DNA of 64,000 nt. Source: Streptomyces marispadix (GTDB lineage Bacteria > Actinomycetota > Actinomycetes > Streptomycetales > Streptomycetaceae). The notes under the pieces are model-generated. The model saw only the letters and a list, made by a program, of their open reading frames with translations, made no database searches and was not told the origin of the DNA. Within the stretch, counting starts at the first letter, position 1, and every line of letters starts with the position of its first letter. A program made the translations under genes and the position numbers. Of the stretch, positions 34,376 to 42,567 are shown piece after piece. The stretch covers positions 5,694,001 through 5,758,000 of the forward strand of contig NZ_JAKWJU010000002.1 in assembly GCF_022524345.1 (NCBI RefSeq), in the 5' to 3' direction.

Positions 34376-35797
34376 ATGACTGAACCGGCAAACGGCAACG
34401 GCCCCACACACGGCGACGGCCGCGTGCGGCGCATCGTCATCGAGAACTGCGCCGTCGCGACCGTCGACGCCCACGGCACCGAACACACCGACGGGCACGT
34501 CGTGGTGGCGGGCGATCTGATCGAGTCCGTGGGCGAGGGCCGCGCGCCCGCGGGGCTGGAGAACGTCGTACGGCGCGTCGACGGCAGCGGGCACCTCGTC
34601 ACGCCCGGACTCGTCAACACGCACCACCACTTCTACCAGTGGCTCACCCGCGGACTCGCCCAGGACGCCAGCCTCTTCGACTGGCTCGTCGCCCTCTACC
34701 CGGTCTGGGCACGCATCGACGAGGACATGGTGCGCGCGGCGGCGCGCGGTTCGCTCGGCATGATGGTGCGCGGCGGAGTGACCACCGCCATGGACCACCA
34801 CTACGTCTTCCCACGCGGCTGCGGCGATCTGCTGGGCGCCGAGATCGACGCCGCCCGCGAACTCGGCGTGCGCTTCAACCCCACACGGGGATCGATGGAC
34901 TTGGGCGAATCCGACGGCGGGCTGCCCCCGGACTTCGCCGTCGAGTCGACCGACGACGCGCTCGCCGCCACCGAGGAGGCCGTCGACCGCCACCACGACC
35001 CGTCCTTCGGCTCGATGCTGCGCATCGGCGTCGCACCCTGCTCGCCGTTCTCGGTCACCACCGAACTGCTGCGGCGGGCAGCCGAGTTGGCGCGGCGCAA
35101 GGGCGTACGGCTGCATACGCACGGCTCGGAGACGGTGGAGGAGGAGAAGTTCTGCCACGAGCGTTTCGGCATGGGCCCCACCGACTATCTGGACTCCGTC
35201 GGCTGGCTCGGCGACGACGTATGGATGGCGCACTGCGTCCACATGAGCGACTCCGACATCGCCGCCTTCGCACGTACGGGCACCGGCGTGGCCCACTGCC
35301 CGTCCTCCAACGCACGTCTCGCCGCGGGCATCGCGCGGGTGCCGGACATGCTGGCAGCCGACGTCCCCGTCGGGCTCGGCGTCGACGGCACCGCGTCCAA
35401 CGAGTCCGGCGAACTCCACACCGAGCTTCGTAACGCACTGCTCGTGAACCGCCTCGGCCCCCGCAAGGAGAAGGCCCTCACGGCACGCGAGTCGCTGCGT
35501 CTCGGCACCTACGGCGGTGCCCGAGTCCTCGGCAGGGAACGGGAGATCGGCTCCCTGGAGCCCGGGAAGCTCGCCGACCTGGTGCTGTGGCGCGTCGACG
35601 GGATCGGGCACTCCTCGATCGCCGACCCGGTCGCCGCGCTCGTGATGGGCGCTCCGGCTCCGGTGACGCTGTCGCTGGTCAACGGCCGTACGGTCGTCGA
35701 GGACGGCCGGCTCGCCAACGCCGACGAGGACCTGATCGCCCGCGAGGCGCGTAACGAGGCCGGGCGCCTCGCACGTGCCGCCGGAAGCGAGGGCTGA
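34376..35797 (+). CDS. 8-oxoguanine deaminase (AtzA/TrzA-type amidohydrolase)
   Basis: A 473-residue metal-dependent amidohydrolase, predicted to deaminate 8-oxoguanine to urate. It has the HxH metal site in TPGLVNTHHHFYQWLTRG, the third metal His in RLHTHGSETVEEEKFC, AHCVHMSD, and the catalytic Asp in VGLGVDGTASNESGEL. The combination FYQWLTRGLAQD with GLGVDGTASNESGE is typical of the 8-oxoguanine deaminase subgroup. It lies between uricase and an NCS2 permease, so the product would feed uricase directly. Guanine or another azaheterocycle as substrate cannot be excluded. Confidence 0.88.
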   Translation: MTEPANGNGPTHGDGRVRRIVIENCAVATVDAHGTEHTDGHVVVAGDLIESVGEGRAPAGLENVVRRVDGSGHLVTPGLVNTHHHFYQWLTRGLAQDASLFDWLVALYPVWARIDEDMVRAAARGSLGMMVRGGVTTAMDHHYVFPRGCGDLLGAEIDAARELGVRFNPTRGSMDLGESDGGLPPDFAVESTDDALAATEEAVDRHHDPSFGSMLRIGVAPCSPFSVTTELLRRAAELARRKGVRLHTHGSETVEEEKFCHERFGMGPTDYLDSVGWLGDDVWMAHCVHMSDSDIAAFARTGTGVAHCPSSNARLAAGIARVPDMLAADVPVGLGVDGTASNESGELHTELRNALLVNRLGPRKEKALTARESLRLGTYGGARVLGREREIGSLEPGKLADLVLWRVDGIGHSSIADPVAALVMGAPAPVTLSLVNGRTVVEDGRLANADEDLIAREARNEAGRLARAAGSEG

Positions 35798-35867
35798 GAG
35801 GCCCGCGCAGGGCGGGCCCGCCACGACGCGGCACGCGGCGGCCCGCCCGCACGACAACCCACATACT

Positions 35868-35895
35868 CCGGCCGGGAGGGACGGCTCCCGGCCGG
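35868..35895 (+). terminator. Terminator after the 8-oxoguanine deaminase gene
   Basis: A perfect 11-bp stem, CCGGCCGGGAG (35868-35878) with 35885-35895, loop GGACGG, 71 bp after the stop codon. The surrounding 35798-36114 (317 bp) holds no gene; it also contains the leader and Shine-Dalgarno AGGAGG (36103-36108) of the permease. Confidence 0.8.
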
Positions 35896-36114
35896 TGCCC
35901 AGCACCACCAAGCCGTTCCCGGGACGTGGCCCAACCCCTCACGCTCCCGGGACGGTCCGGCACCACCGGGCGTAACGGCAGCGCACAACACCACCGTCGA
36001 ACGCGAACCGACGCGCACCGATGCGGAATCGACGCGAACGACGTGAGCCGACGTGAGCCGAGCGCGTTCTTGCGCGCTTCGACGCGACCTGTGAACACCG
36101 ACAGGAGGACAGCC

Positions 36115-37686
36115 GTGACCGAGACGCCCGCACACGACGACCAGCCCCAGCGCAGTGACGATCAGCCGCAGCGCAACGACGACCAGCCCCAGCGCAACGA
36201 CAATCCGCCGCAGCACCCGCACAGCGGCGACCGGCAGCCTCGGCGGCCGTCGGGGCCGGAGGCCGGGGGCCGGGAGGCCACCGCCTCGGACGCCGGAGAC
36301 CCGCAAGGCTCCGCTCCGGACGGCAGGCACCCGGTGGACCGGACCCTCCCGCCGCTGAAACTGCTGACCACCGGTCTCCAGCACGTCGCGGCCATGTACG
36401 CGGGCGTGGTCGCACCGCCGCTGATAATCGGCACCGCCGTGGGGCTGTCCGTCTCCGAGCTGACGTTCCTCACCGGCGCGAGCCTCTTCCTCGCGGGCGT
36501 CGCCACGCTCCTCCAGACCCTCGGCGTATGGCGAATAGGCGCCCGGCTGCCGTTCGTCAACGGGGTCACCTTCGCGTCCGTCGCGCCGATGCTCGCCATC
36601 CATCACTCCGAGGGCTCCAAGGACGCCCTGCCCGTCATCTTCGGCGCCTGCATGGTGGCGGCGGCCCTCGGCTTCGTACTCGCCCCGTACTTCAGCAAGC
36701 TGGTGCGCTTCTTCCCACCGGTCGTCACCGGCAGCGTCATCACGCTCATCGGCGTCTCGCTGATGCCCGTCGCGTTCAACTGGGCGCAGGGCGGCGACCC
36801 TGAGGCCCCCGGCTACGGCGCCACCAAGAACATCGCCATGGCCGGCTTCACCCTCCTCGTCGTGCTGCTGCTGAGCCGCTTCACCCGCGGCTTCGTCAAG
36901 CAGATCGCGGTACTGCTCGGGCTCGTCGTCGGCACGGTGGCCGCCGTCCCCGTCGGCATCACCGACTTCGGCGCGCTGGGCGACGCGGGCATCGTCGGCT
37001 TCCCCACGCCGTTCCACTTCGGCGCACCGCAGTTCGCCGTGGCCGCCATCGTCTCCATGTGCATCGTCATGCTCGTCTCGATGACGGAGTCCACCGCCGA
37101 CATGCTCGCCCTCGGCGAGATCGTGGACCGCCCCGCCGACGAGAAGACCATCGCCGCCGGACTGCGCGCCGACACCCTCGGCTCCTTCGTCAGCCCCTTC
37201 TTCAACGGCTTCCTGGCCACGGCCTTCGCACAGAACATCGGCCTCGTCGCGATGACGAAGATCCGCAGCCGCTACGTGGTCGCCGCGGGCGGCGGCATCC
37301 TCATCCTGATGGGGCTCTGTCCCGTCGCGGCGGCCCTGATCGCGACCGTTCCACAGCCGGTGCTCGGCGGTGCGGGCGTCGTACTCTTCGGCTCCGTCGC
37401 GGCGAGCGGCATCCGCACCCTCGCCCGCGCGGATCTCGCCCAGGACGGCAACATCGTCATCGTCGCCGTCTCCCTGGCCGTCGGCGTCATCCCGGTCGCC
37501 GCCCCCGACTTCTACGACGTCTTCCCGGGCAGCGCCCGCATCATCCTGGACTCCGGCATCTCCACGGGCTGCGTCACGGCGGTCGTACTGAACCTGCTCT
37601 TCAACCACTTGGGGAGGAAGGAGCCGGTGGCCGGTGAAGGCGCCGGTCCGGTACCGGGGCCGCGGGCGGGCGACGCGGCGGGGTGA
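36115..37686 (+). CDS. NCS2 family uracil-xanthine / urate permease
   Basis: A 523-residue inner-membrane nucleobase:cation symporter of the UraA/UapA branch, likely a urate or xanthine importer by context. It shows GLQHVAAMYAGVVAPPLIIG (the QH motif of segment 1), MLVSMTESTADMLALGEIVD (segment 8 Glu), and the family signature AFAQNIGLVAMTKI. About 12-14 membrane segments are predicted. The first 80 residues are hydrophilic and contain a tandem DDQPQR repeat (three copies). The GTG at 36115 has AGGAGG six bases upstream. It follows uricase and 8-oxoguanine deaminase. Confidence 0.9.
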   Translation: MTETPAHDDQPQRSDDQPQRNDDQPQRNDNPPQHPHSGDRQPRRPSGPEAGGREATASDAGDPQGSAPDGRHPVDRTLPPLKLLTTGLQHVAAMYAGVVAPPLIIGTAVGLSVSELTFLTGASLFLAGVATLLQTLGVWRIGARLPFVNGVTFASVAPMLAIHHSEGSKDALPVIFGACMVAAALGFVLAPYFSKLVRFFPPVVTGSVITLIGVSLMPVAFNWAQGGDPEAPGYGATKNIAMAGFTLLVVLLLSRFTRGFVKQIAVLLGLVVGTVAAVPVGITDFGALGDAGIVGFPTPFHFGAPQFAVAAIVSMCIVMLVSMTESTADMLALGEIVDRPADEKTIAAGLRADTLGSFVSPFFNGFLATAFAQNIGLVAMTKIRSRYVVAAGGGILILMGLCPVAAALIATVPQPVLGGAGVVLFGSVAASGIRTLARADLAQDGNIVIVAVSLAVGVIPVAAPDFYDVFPGSARIILDSGISTGCVTAVVLNLLFNHLGRKEPVAGEGAGPVPGPRAGDAAG

Positions 37687-37860
37687 GCAGACGTCGCGGG
37701 GTGATGCACCGCGGCAGGTGATGCGCCGCGGCGGGGTGGCGTCGTCGCGTGCCGTCGAAGGCGGAGCCTCAAAGCGCCCACCGTGCCGACCGCCGCTGAG
37801 GCGCGGCCCCTTTGAGCCGCCGTCGACGTGCAGGAGAAGACCTCCGTTATCGTCGCCGAC

Positions 37861-38436
37861 GTGCGACTTCTGCTGACCTCCGACACCCATCTGCCCAAGC
37901 GCGCCAAGCGGCTTCCCGACCCGCTGCTCGACGAGTTCGACGCCGCCGACGTCGTCTTCCACGCCGGTGACTGGGTCGACACGGCCACCCTCGACCTGTT
38001 CGAGGCGCGCGCCCGGCGGCTCGTCGGCGTGTACGGCAACAACGACGGGCCCGCGCTGCGAGCCCGCCTGCCCGAGGTCGCCGACGCCGAACTCCTCGGC
38101 GTGCGCTTCGCGGTCGTCCACGAGACGGGCGAGGCACGCGGCCGCGAGCGCCGCTGCGCCGAGCGCTTTCCCGAAGCGGACGTGCTCGTCTTCGGCCACA
38201 GCCACATCCCCTGGGACAGCACGGCCGAGCGGGCGGACTTCCCGGCGGCGGCCGGGGCCGGACCGCCGGACCGCGTCCTGCGCCTTCTCAACCCCGGTTC
38301 GCCTACGGACCGCCGCCGCCAGCCCTACTGCACGTACATGACGGCCGAGGTCACCGACGACGGCCTCTCCCAGGTCCAGCTCCACCGGCTGCCCCGCCGC
38401 GTTCAGACGCCGGGCCGGCGCGACGCCGGGGCATGA
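37861..38436 (+). CDS. Calcineurin-like metallophosphoesterase (YfcE/MJ0936-like)
   Basis: A 191-residue phosphodiesterase domain: LLLTSDTHLPK (metal Asp and His), VVFHAGDWVD (GD motif), GVYGNNDG (GNxD), VVHETGE, and VFGHSHIPW (GHTH-type). The set is complete for the small YfcE-type phosphodiesterases. GTG 37861 gives the conserved start RLLLTSDTH; TTATCGT lies 9 bases upstream as a likely -10 box, suggesting a leaderless mRNA. An in-frame GTG at 37828 would add 11 residues. The substrate is unknown. Confidence 0.85.
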   Translation: MRLLLTSDTHLPKRAKRLPDPLLDEFDAADVVFHAGDWVDTATLDLFEARARRLVGVYGNNDGPALRARLPEVADAELLGVRFAVVHETGEARGRERRCAERFPEADVLVFGHSHIPWDSTAERADFPAAAGAGPPDRVLRLLNPGSPTDRRRQPYCTYMTAEVTDDGLSQVQLHRLPRRVQTPGRRDAGA

Positions 38437-38567
38437 CGCAGCGCCGCGGTGGCATCACGAAGACGCCGACGCACGGCGGAGACGCCGCGACATGACCGGG
38501 CTGCTGCCGCCGGTCCGCCGGGTCATCGGAGGACGGATTGTCAGTGGTGCGCCCTACCGTTCCCGGT

Positions 38568-39422
38568 GTGAGCAGATTGAGCTACGACCGCCACTGTGCG
38601 GAGATCGTCACCCAGGCCCGGCTTCTCCGCTCCTGCATCGACGGAGCGGACCTCACCACGCCCGTGCCGTCCTGCCCCGGCTGGAACGCCGGGCAGTTGG
38701 TGAGGCATCTGGGCGGCGGCATGAGCTGGGTCGAGGAGATGGTGCGCACGCGCGCTGCCGCTCCGCTCCCGGACGACCACTTCCGCGACCTCTCCGCCTA
38801 CGCCCATGAGGACCCTGCCGTCGTCGGCCCGTGGCTGGAGGCGAATGCGGAGCGACTGGCGGCGACGCTGCGGGAAGCCGGTCCGGACGCCGCCATGTGG
38901 ACGCCGCTGTCCGGAGGGACCGTGCGGTTCTTCGCGCGGCGCTTCGCGCACGAGACCCTCGTCCACCGTGCCGACGCCGTCCTGGCGCTGGGTCAGGAGT
39001 TCACAACGGAGCCGGACGTCGCCGTGGACGCCGTCGACGAATGGATGGAACTCGGCTCGCTGCCCGAGATGTTCGACTTCCATCCCGAGCGCCGTGAACT
39101 GCTGGGCCCCGGCCGTACGATCCGCTTCCGTGCGACGGACGTGCCCTCGGCTGCGCACGCGGAAGCGGAATGGCCGCGAGCACAGTGGATCGTCGACCTC
39201 ACCGGCGACGCGCTCTCCTGGCGCCGCCCGCCCAAGGACGCACCGGGGGAGCGTGCGGCCGTCACCGTAAGCGGTCCGCTCACCGCCCTGTTGCTGTTGA
39301 TCTACCGCCGTCGTACGGCTCCCGCACAGCCGTCGATGCCCGGTGCCGCGGGGGAGGGCATAGAGGTCACCGGCGATGAGCAGTTGCTCCACTTCTGGCT
39401 GGACAGGGTCGGATTCAACTGA
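38568..39422 (+). CDS. Maleylpyruvate isomerase family mycothiol-dependent enzyme
   Basis: A 284-residue DinB/MDMPI-fold protein. The N-terminal four-helix bundle has LLRSCIDGADLTTPVPSCPG, WNAGQLVRHLGGGMSWVEEM (metal His in VRHLGG) and FARRFAHETLVHRADA (HETxxHRxD motif). The C-terminal MDMPI domain has WIVDLTGDALSWRR and VSGPLTALLLLIYRR. Such enzymes use mycothiol or a metal for isomerase or transferase chemistry; the real substrate is unknown. GTG 38568 is chosen; TACCGT 8 bases upstream may be a -10 for a leaderless message. An in-frame upstream start at 38538 exists. Confidence 0.85.
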   Translation: MSRLSYDRHCAEIVTQARLLRSCIDGADLTTPVPSCPGWNAGQLVRHLGGGMSWVEEMVRTRAAAPLPDDHFRDLSAYAHEDPAVVGPWLEANAERLAATLREAGPDAAMWTPLSGGTVRFFARRFAHETLVHRADAVLALGQEFTTEPDVAVDAVDEWMELGSLPEMFDFHPERRELLGPGRTIRFRATDVPSAAHAEAEWPRAQWIVDLTGDALSWRRPPKDAPGERAAVTVSGPLTALLLLIYRRRTAPAQPSMPGAAGEGIEVTGDEQLLHFWLDRVGFN

Positions 39423-39647
39423 TCCGCACCGTCTGTCGTGAATCCCCGGCGCCCTCCGGATGCTCTCTTTTGCCGATGACTCATCCGCAACGTGCGGCAC
39501 GCCGCGGGCGAGTACGGTGACGTTTCACCGACCGACCCCGCGTTGGCTGACACCCCGGGGATTCATGGGGCCGGCACACCGGCTCCGCGGCTGAGGGCAG
39601 TGAGGAACGGTGTTTCGGTGACTGCGGACCATCAACAGGAAGATGTC

Positions 39648-40763
39648 ATGCCAGAGACCTCACTCGAACGTGACGAGGGAGAGGCGGCCACCGTGCCCGC
39701 CGAGGCGGGCCCGCCCCCGGGTGCCGCACCTCCGCGGCCCGGTGCCGGTGCGCCGTCCAAGGACGTACCGGCGCAGTCCCGGGCGGGCCGTTCCGCAGGG
39801 AGAGCCCCTTCGCCCGGCGCGGGCGCGGCGCCCGAGGCGTCCGAGCCCCGCGAGGCGCGCGAATCACGTGAGGCAGGTGCCGCCCGCGAGACAGCCAAGT
39901 CCCCGGCGGGAGCGGGCTCTTCCGAGACCGCCGCGCCGCCCCCCTCCGCCCCGGGGCCCTCGCCGGTCCCCGTTCCCGCCCCCACCGGGGCCCCCGAGCG
40001 CGCGGTGCCCCTGAGACCAGAGGTGCTGTGGGCGCTCGCTGCCGCCGCCTCCTATGCGCTCACCCTCTTCGTGGCCAGCGACGACTTCGTCTTCCTCGCG
40101 ATACCGGGGCTGCTGGGCTGCGTACTGCTGGAGATCATCGCGGTGCGCTACGTGCTGCGCAGGCCGTCCCGCGGCACCCCCGCCCCGTACGCCACCGACG
40201 GCACCGACCGCAAGGGCGCGGTGAACTTCCTCTACGCGGCGCTGCTGAAGCGCTATGTCGTGCTCGTGCTCTCCTTCCTCGCGATCATGGCGCTGCCGCT
40301 GGTCACCAGAAGCACATGGGCGACGTATCTGATCCCGCTCATCGGCGTGGGCCTGTTCGGCGTCGTACTGGCGACCATCTACTGGTTCGACCAACTCCGC
40401 TGGGTACGCCAGTGCGCCCGCGTACTCAACGTCTACGGTTTCGAATTCCGCACCCCCGTCTACGGATTGGACCTGTGGCGCAACGGACGGCGCTTCCTGG
40501 TCATGGGCTGCGACGGGCTGGAGTCCCCGGAGATGCACGCCCGTGAACCGATGGGCCATCCCCGGTGGCCGGACCGCATCGCCGAGGGCGCCTGGTTCGC
40601 CGGTGACGAGGTCTTCGGCGGGGTGCTGCTCGTGCCCGGCACGGGCGAACTGATGTGTATGCAGCCCCTGGACTGGGACGAGTTCAAGCCATGGCGGGAC
40701 GAGGCGGGGGAGGAGCGTCAGGCGAGGGCGAAGCGCGCCGGACTCGACCGCCACTCCGTCTGA
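39648..40763 (+). CDS. Conserved membrane protein, function unknown
   Basis: A 371-residue protein. The first 125 residues are disordered (Pro/Ala/Glu-rich with several RE-A repeats). Four predicted membrane segments follow at about 130-148, 151-170, 203-222 and 227-248. A cytosolic C-terminal domain closes it (QLRWVRQCARVLNVYGFEFR, RRFLVMGCDGLESPEMHARE, EVFGGVLLVPGTGELMCMQP). ATG 39648 is preferred because AGGA precedes it by 7 bases; earlier in-frame GTGs exist. I do not recognise a named family. Confidence 0.7.
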   Translation: MPETSLERDEGEAATVPAEAGPPPGAAPPRPGAGAPSKDVPAQSRAGRSAGRAPSPGAGAAPEASEPREARESREAGAARETAKSPAGAGSSETAAPPPSAPGPSPVPVPAPTGAPERAVPLRPEVLWALAAAASYALTLFVASDDFVFLAIPGLLGCVLLEIIAVRYVLRRPSRGTPAPYATDGTDRKGAVNFLYAALLKRYVVLVLSFLAIMALPLVTRSTWATYLIPLIGVGLFGVVLATIYWFDQLRWVRQCARVLNVYGFEFRTPVYGLDLWRNGRRFLVMGCDGLESPEMHAREPMGHPRWPDRIAEGAWFAGDEVFGGVLLVPGTGELMCMQPLDWDEFKPWRDEAGEERQARAKRAGLDRHSV

Positions 40764-40914
40764 CCGCGGCGCCCTCCGAGCCGTTCAAGTCCCAGCCGTC
40801 GAAGCGTCCGGTGCGGCGGCCTCCGTGCCGCCGCACCACTCGGCGAGCCGCCTCGGCGTGCCCATGGCCGCAGGTCAGGATGGTGCCCCGCGATCCAGGA
40901 GGAGGGCGCCCGGC

Positions 40915-41496
40915 ATGGACTTCCGTGACCCGCCGAAGACCGCCGCGTGGCAGCACATCAAGGCCCGTTCGGGCTTCGAGGTCGTCTACTTCGAGCCGTC
41001 CGACGACGGTCTGAACATCTACGGCTGCACGACCGCCGTGGAGGACGGCCGTACCTGGATCGTCGACTATCAGCTCGAACTCGACGCCGCCTGGGCCGTA
41101 CGCACCGCCCACATCTCCGGCCGCTCCGCATCCGGTCTCCGCAGGACGTCCATCGTCACGGACGGCGCCGGCCACTGGCAGATCGACGGCCGCGTCTCAC
41201 CCGACCTCGACGGATGCCGCGACGTCGATCTCGAATCCTCCGCGATGACCAACTCGCTTCCCGTCCGCCGCCTCCGCCTCACCGACGGCTCCCCGACCCA
41301 GGCCCCAGCCGTGTACGTACGCGCGGCCGACCTCACCGCCGAACGCCTCGACCAGACCTACGAGCCCCTCAGCGCCAAGTCGGGCCACCACCGCTACGAA
41401 TACGCCGCCCCCGCCTTCGACTTCGGCTGCCGCCTCACGTTCGACAGCTCGGGCCTCGTACGCGAATATCCGGGGATCGCGATTCGCGTCATGTGA
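40915..41496 (+). CDS. Putative glycolipid-binding domain protein
   Basis: A 193-residue protein matching the Glycolipid_bind pattern: TAAWQHIKARSGFEVVYFEP, GCTTAVEDGRTWIVDYQLEL, ISGRSASGLRRTSIVTDGAG, HWQIDGRVSPDLDGCRDVDL and a final FDFGCRLTFDSSGLVREYPG. It is a predicted beta-barrel with no signal peptide. ATG 40915 follows a long AGGAGGAGGG site at 40897-40906. The biochemical role of this family is not established. Confidence 0.82.
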   Translation: MDFRDPPKTAAWQHIKARSGFEVVYFEPSDDGLNIYGCTTAVEDGRTWIVDYQLELDAAWAVRTAHISGRSASGLRRTSIVTDGAGHWQIDGRVSPDLDGCRDVDLESSAMTNSLPVRRLRLTDGSPTQAPAVYVRAADLTAERLDQTYEPLSAKSGHHRYEYAAPAFDFGCRLTFDSSGLVREYPGIAIRVM

Positions 41497-41611
41497 GGCG
41501 GCCGGGCTCGTGGCAGCTCTGCACCGGCCCGTAGCAACGCATTCGCGCTCGTACGGCGGGAAGCGGAGCCCGTGGCAAAGGCCGCCGGGAAAGAGGGCCT
41601 GCCGCCGGGAC

Positions 41612-41649
41612 TTGAGTCTCCAGTCGCTGGAAGGTCCACACTCCCCGTA
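41612..41649 (+). promoter_or_regulatory. MerR-type promoter with 19-bp spacer
   Basis: TTGAGT at 41612-41617 and CACACT at 41637-41642 are separated by 19 bp, the over-long spacer typical of MerR-controlled promoters. The spacer holds a centred dyad TCCAG-TCG-CTGGA at 41619-41631. Predicted transcription would begin at or near the A of the ATG at 41649, so the message would be leaderless and the regulator autoregulated. Confidence 0.7.
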
Positions 41650-42548
41650 TGAGTGACGAACACCCGGAACCTCTCACGATCGGGCAGCTCGCCGACCGGA
41701 CCGGCGTCGCCGTACGGACGATCCGCTACTGGTCGGACGTCGGCGTGCTCACACCCGAGGGGCGGTCCGAGGGCGGCTACCGGCTCTACGGCCCCGAAGC
41801 CGTCGCGCGTCTCGAACTCGTATGCACACTGCGCGAGTTGGGGCTCGGGCTGGACGAGGTCAGCCGGATCGTGCGCAGCGAGGCCACGGTCGCCGAGGTC
41901 GCCGCCGCGCATGTCGCCGCTCTCGACGCCCGGATACGCGCCCTGCGGCTGAGCCGGGCCGTCCTCTCCACCGTCGCACAGCGCGGTTCGACCGCCGAGG
42001 AGACAGCACTGATGAACCGACTCGCACGACTCTCAGTCGACGAACGCCGAAAGATCATCGAGGACTTCATGAGGGAGGTGTCCGAAGGGCTCGATATGGC
42101 ACCGAAGATGGCCGACCGGCTGGAGCGCTCACCCATCGAGCTGCCCGAGAACCCCACCACGGATCAGGTCGACGCCTGGCTGCGTCTGGCCGAACTCATC
42201 CAGGACGAGGACTTCCGCGCGGGCATGCGCAGGATGCTCGAGCTGAGCCCGCCGCGCTCGGACGGCGGCCACATCTGGTTCACCAGACGCGTGGTGGAGG
42301 TCGTAGGCGTGGCCCGCGAGCGGGGCGTGGACCCCGAAGGGCCGGACGCGGCAGCGGTGTTGACCGACCTCTTCCGTGACGCGGATCGCGCCGAAATCCT
42401 CGAAGCCCTGGAGGCGGGCCTGGACGCGGGAGCGGAGCGCTTCCGGGAACTCTTCCTCACCGTGAGGGGGCGAGGTCCCCACTCGTCCCGAGCCGAGGAG
42501 TACGCCTGGCTGCGGCGGGCGTTGCGGGCGGAGCTTCAGCAGGCGTGA
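41649..42548 (+). CDS. MerR family transcriptional regulator
   Basis: A 299-residue regulator. The N-terminal MerR winged helix is plain: LTIGQLADRTGVAVRTIRYW, SDVGVLTPEGRSEGGYRLYG and the AVARLELVCTLRELGLGLDE helix. A coiled dimerisation helix and a larger C-terminal helical domain (about residues 135-299) of unknown ligand follow. The gene has no Shine-Dalgarno, in keeping with a leaderless mRNA from the MerR-type promoter directly upstream. It is convergent with the RiPP methyltransferase gene, 19 bp away. Confidence 0.92.
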   Translation: MSDEHPEPLTIGQLADRTGVAVRTIRYWSDVGVLTPEGRSEGGYRLYGPEAVARLELVCTLRELGLGLDEVSRIVRSEATVAEVAAAHVAALDARIRALRLSRAVLSTVAQRGSTAEETALMNRLARLSVDERRKIIEDFMREVSEGLDMAPKMADRLERSPIELPENPTTDQVDAWLRLAELIQDEDFRAGMRRMLELSPPRSDGGHIWFTRRVVEVVGVARERGVDPEGPDAAAVLTDLFRDADRAEILEALEAGLDAGAERFRELFLTVRGRGPHSSRAEEYAWLRRALRAELQQA

Positions 42549-42567
42549 CGGGGACCTTCGAGGTGGA

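Noticed and set aside
35509..38385. A 958-codon minus-strand open frame
   Set aside because: Antisense to the 8-oxoguanine deaminase, NCS2 permease and phosphoesterase genes, all of which have complete motifs and ribosome sites.
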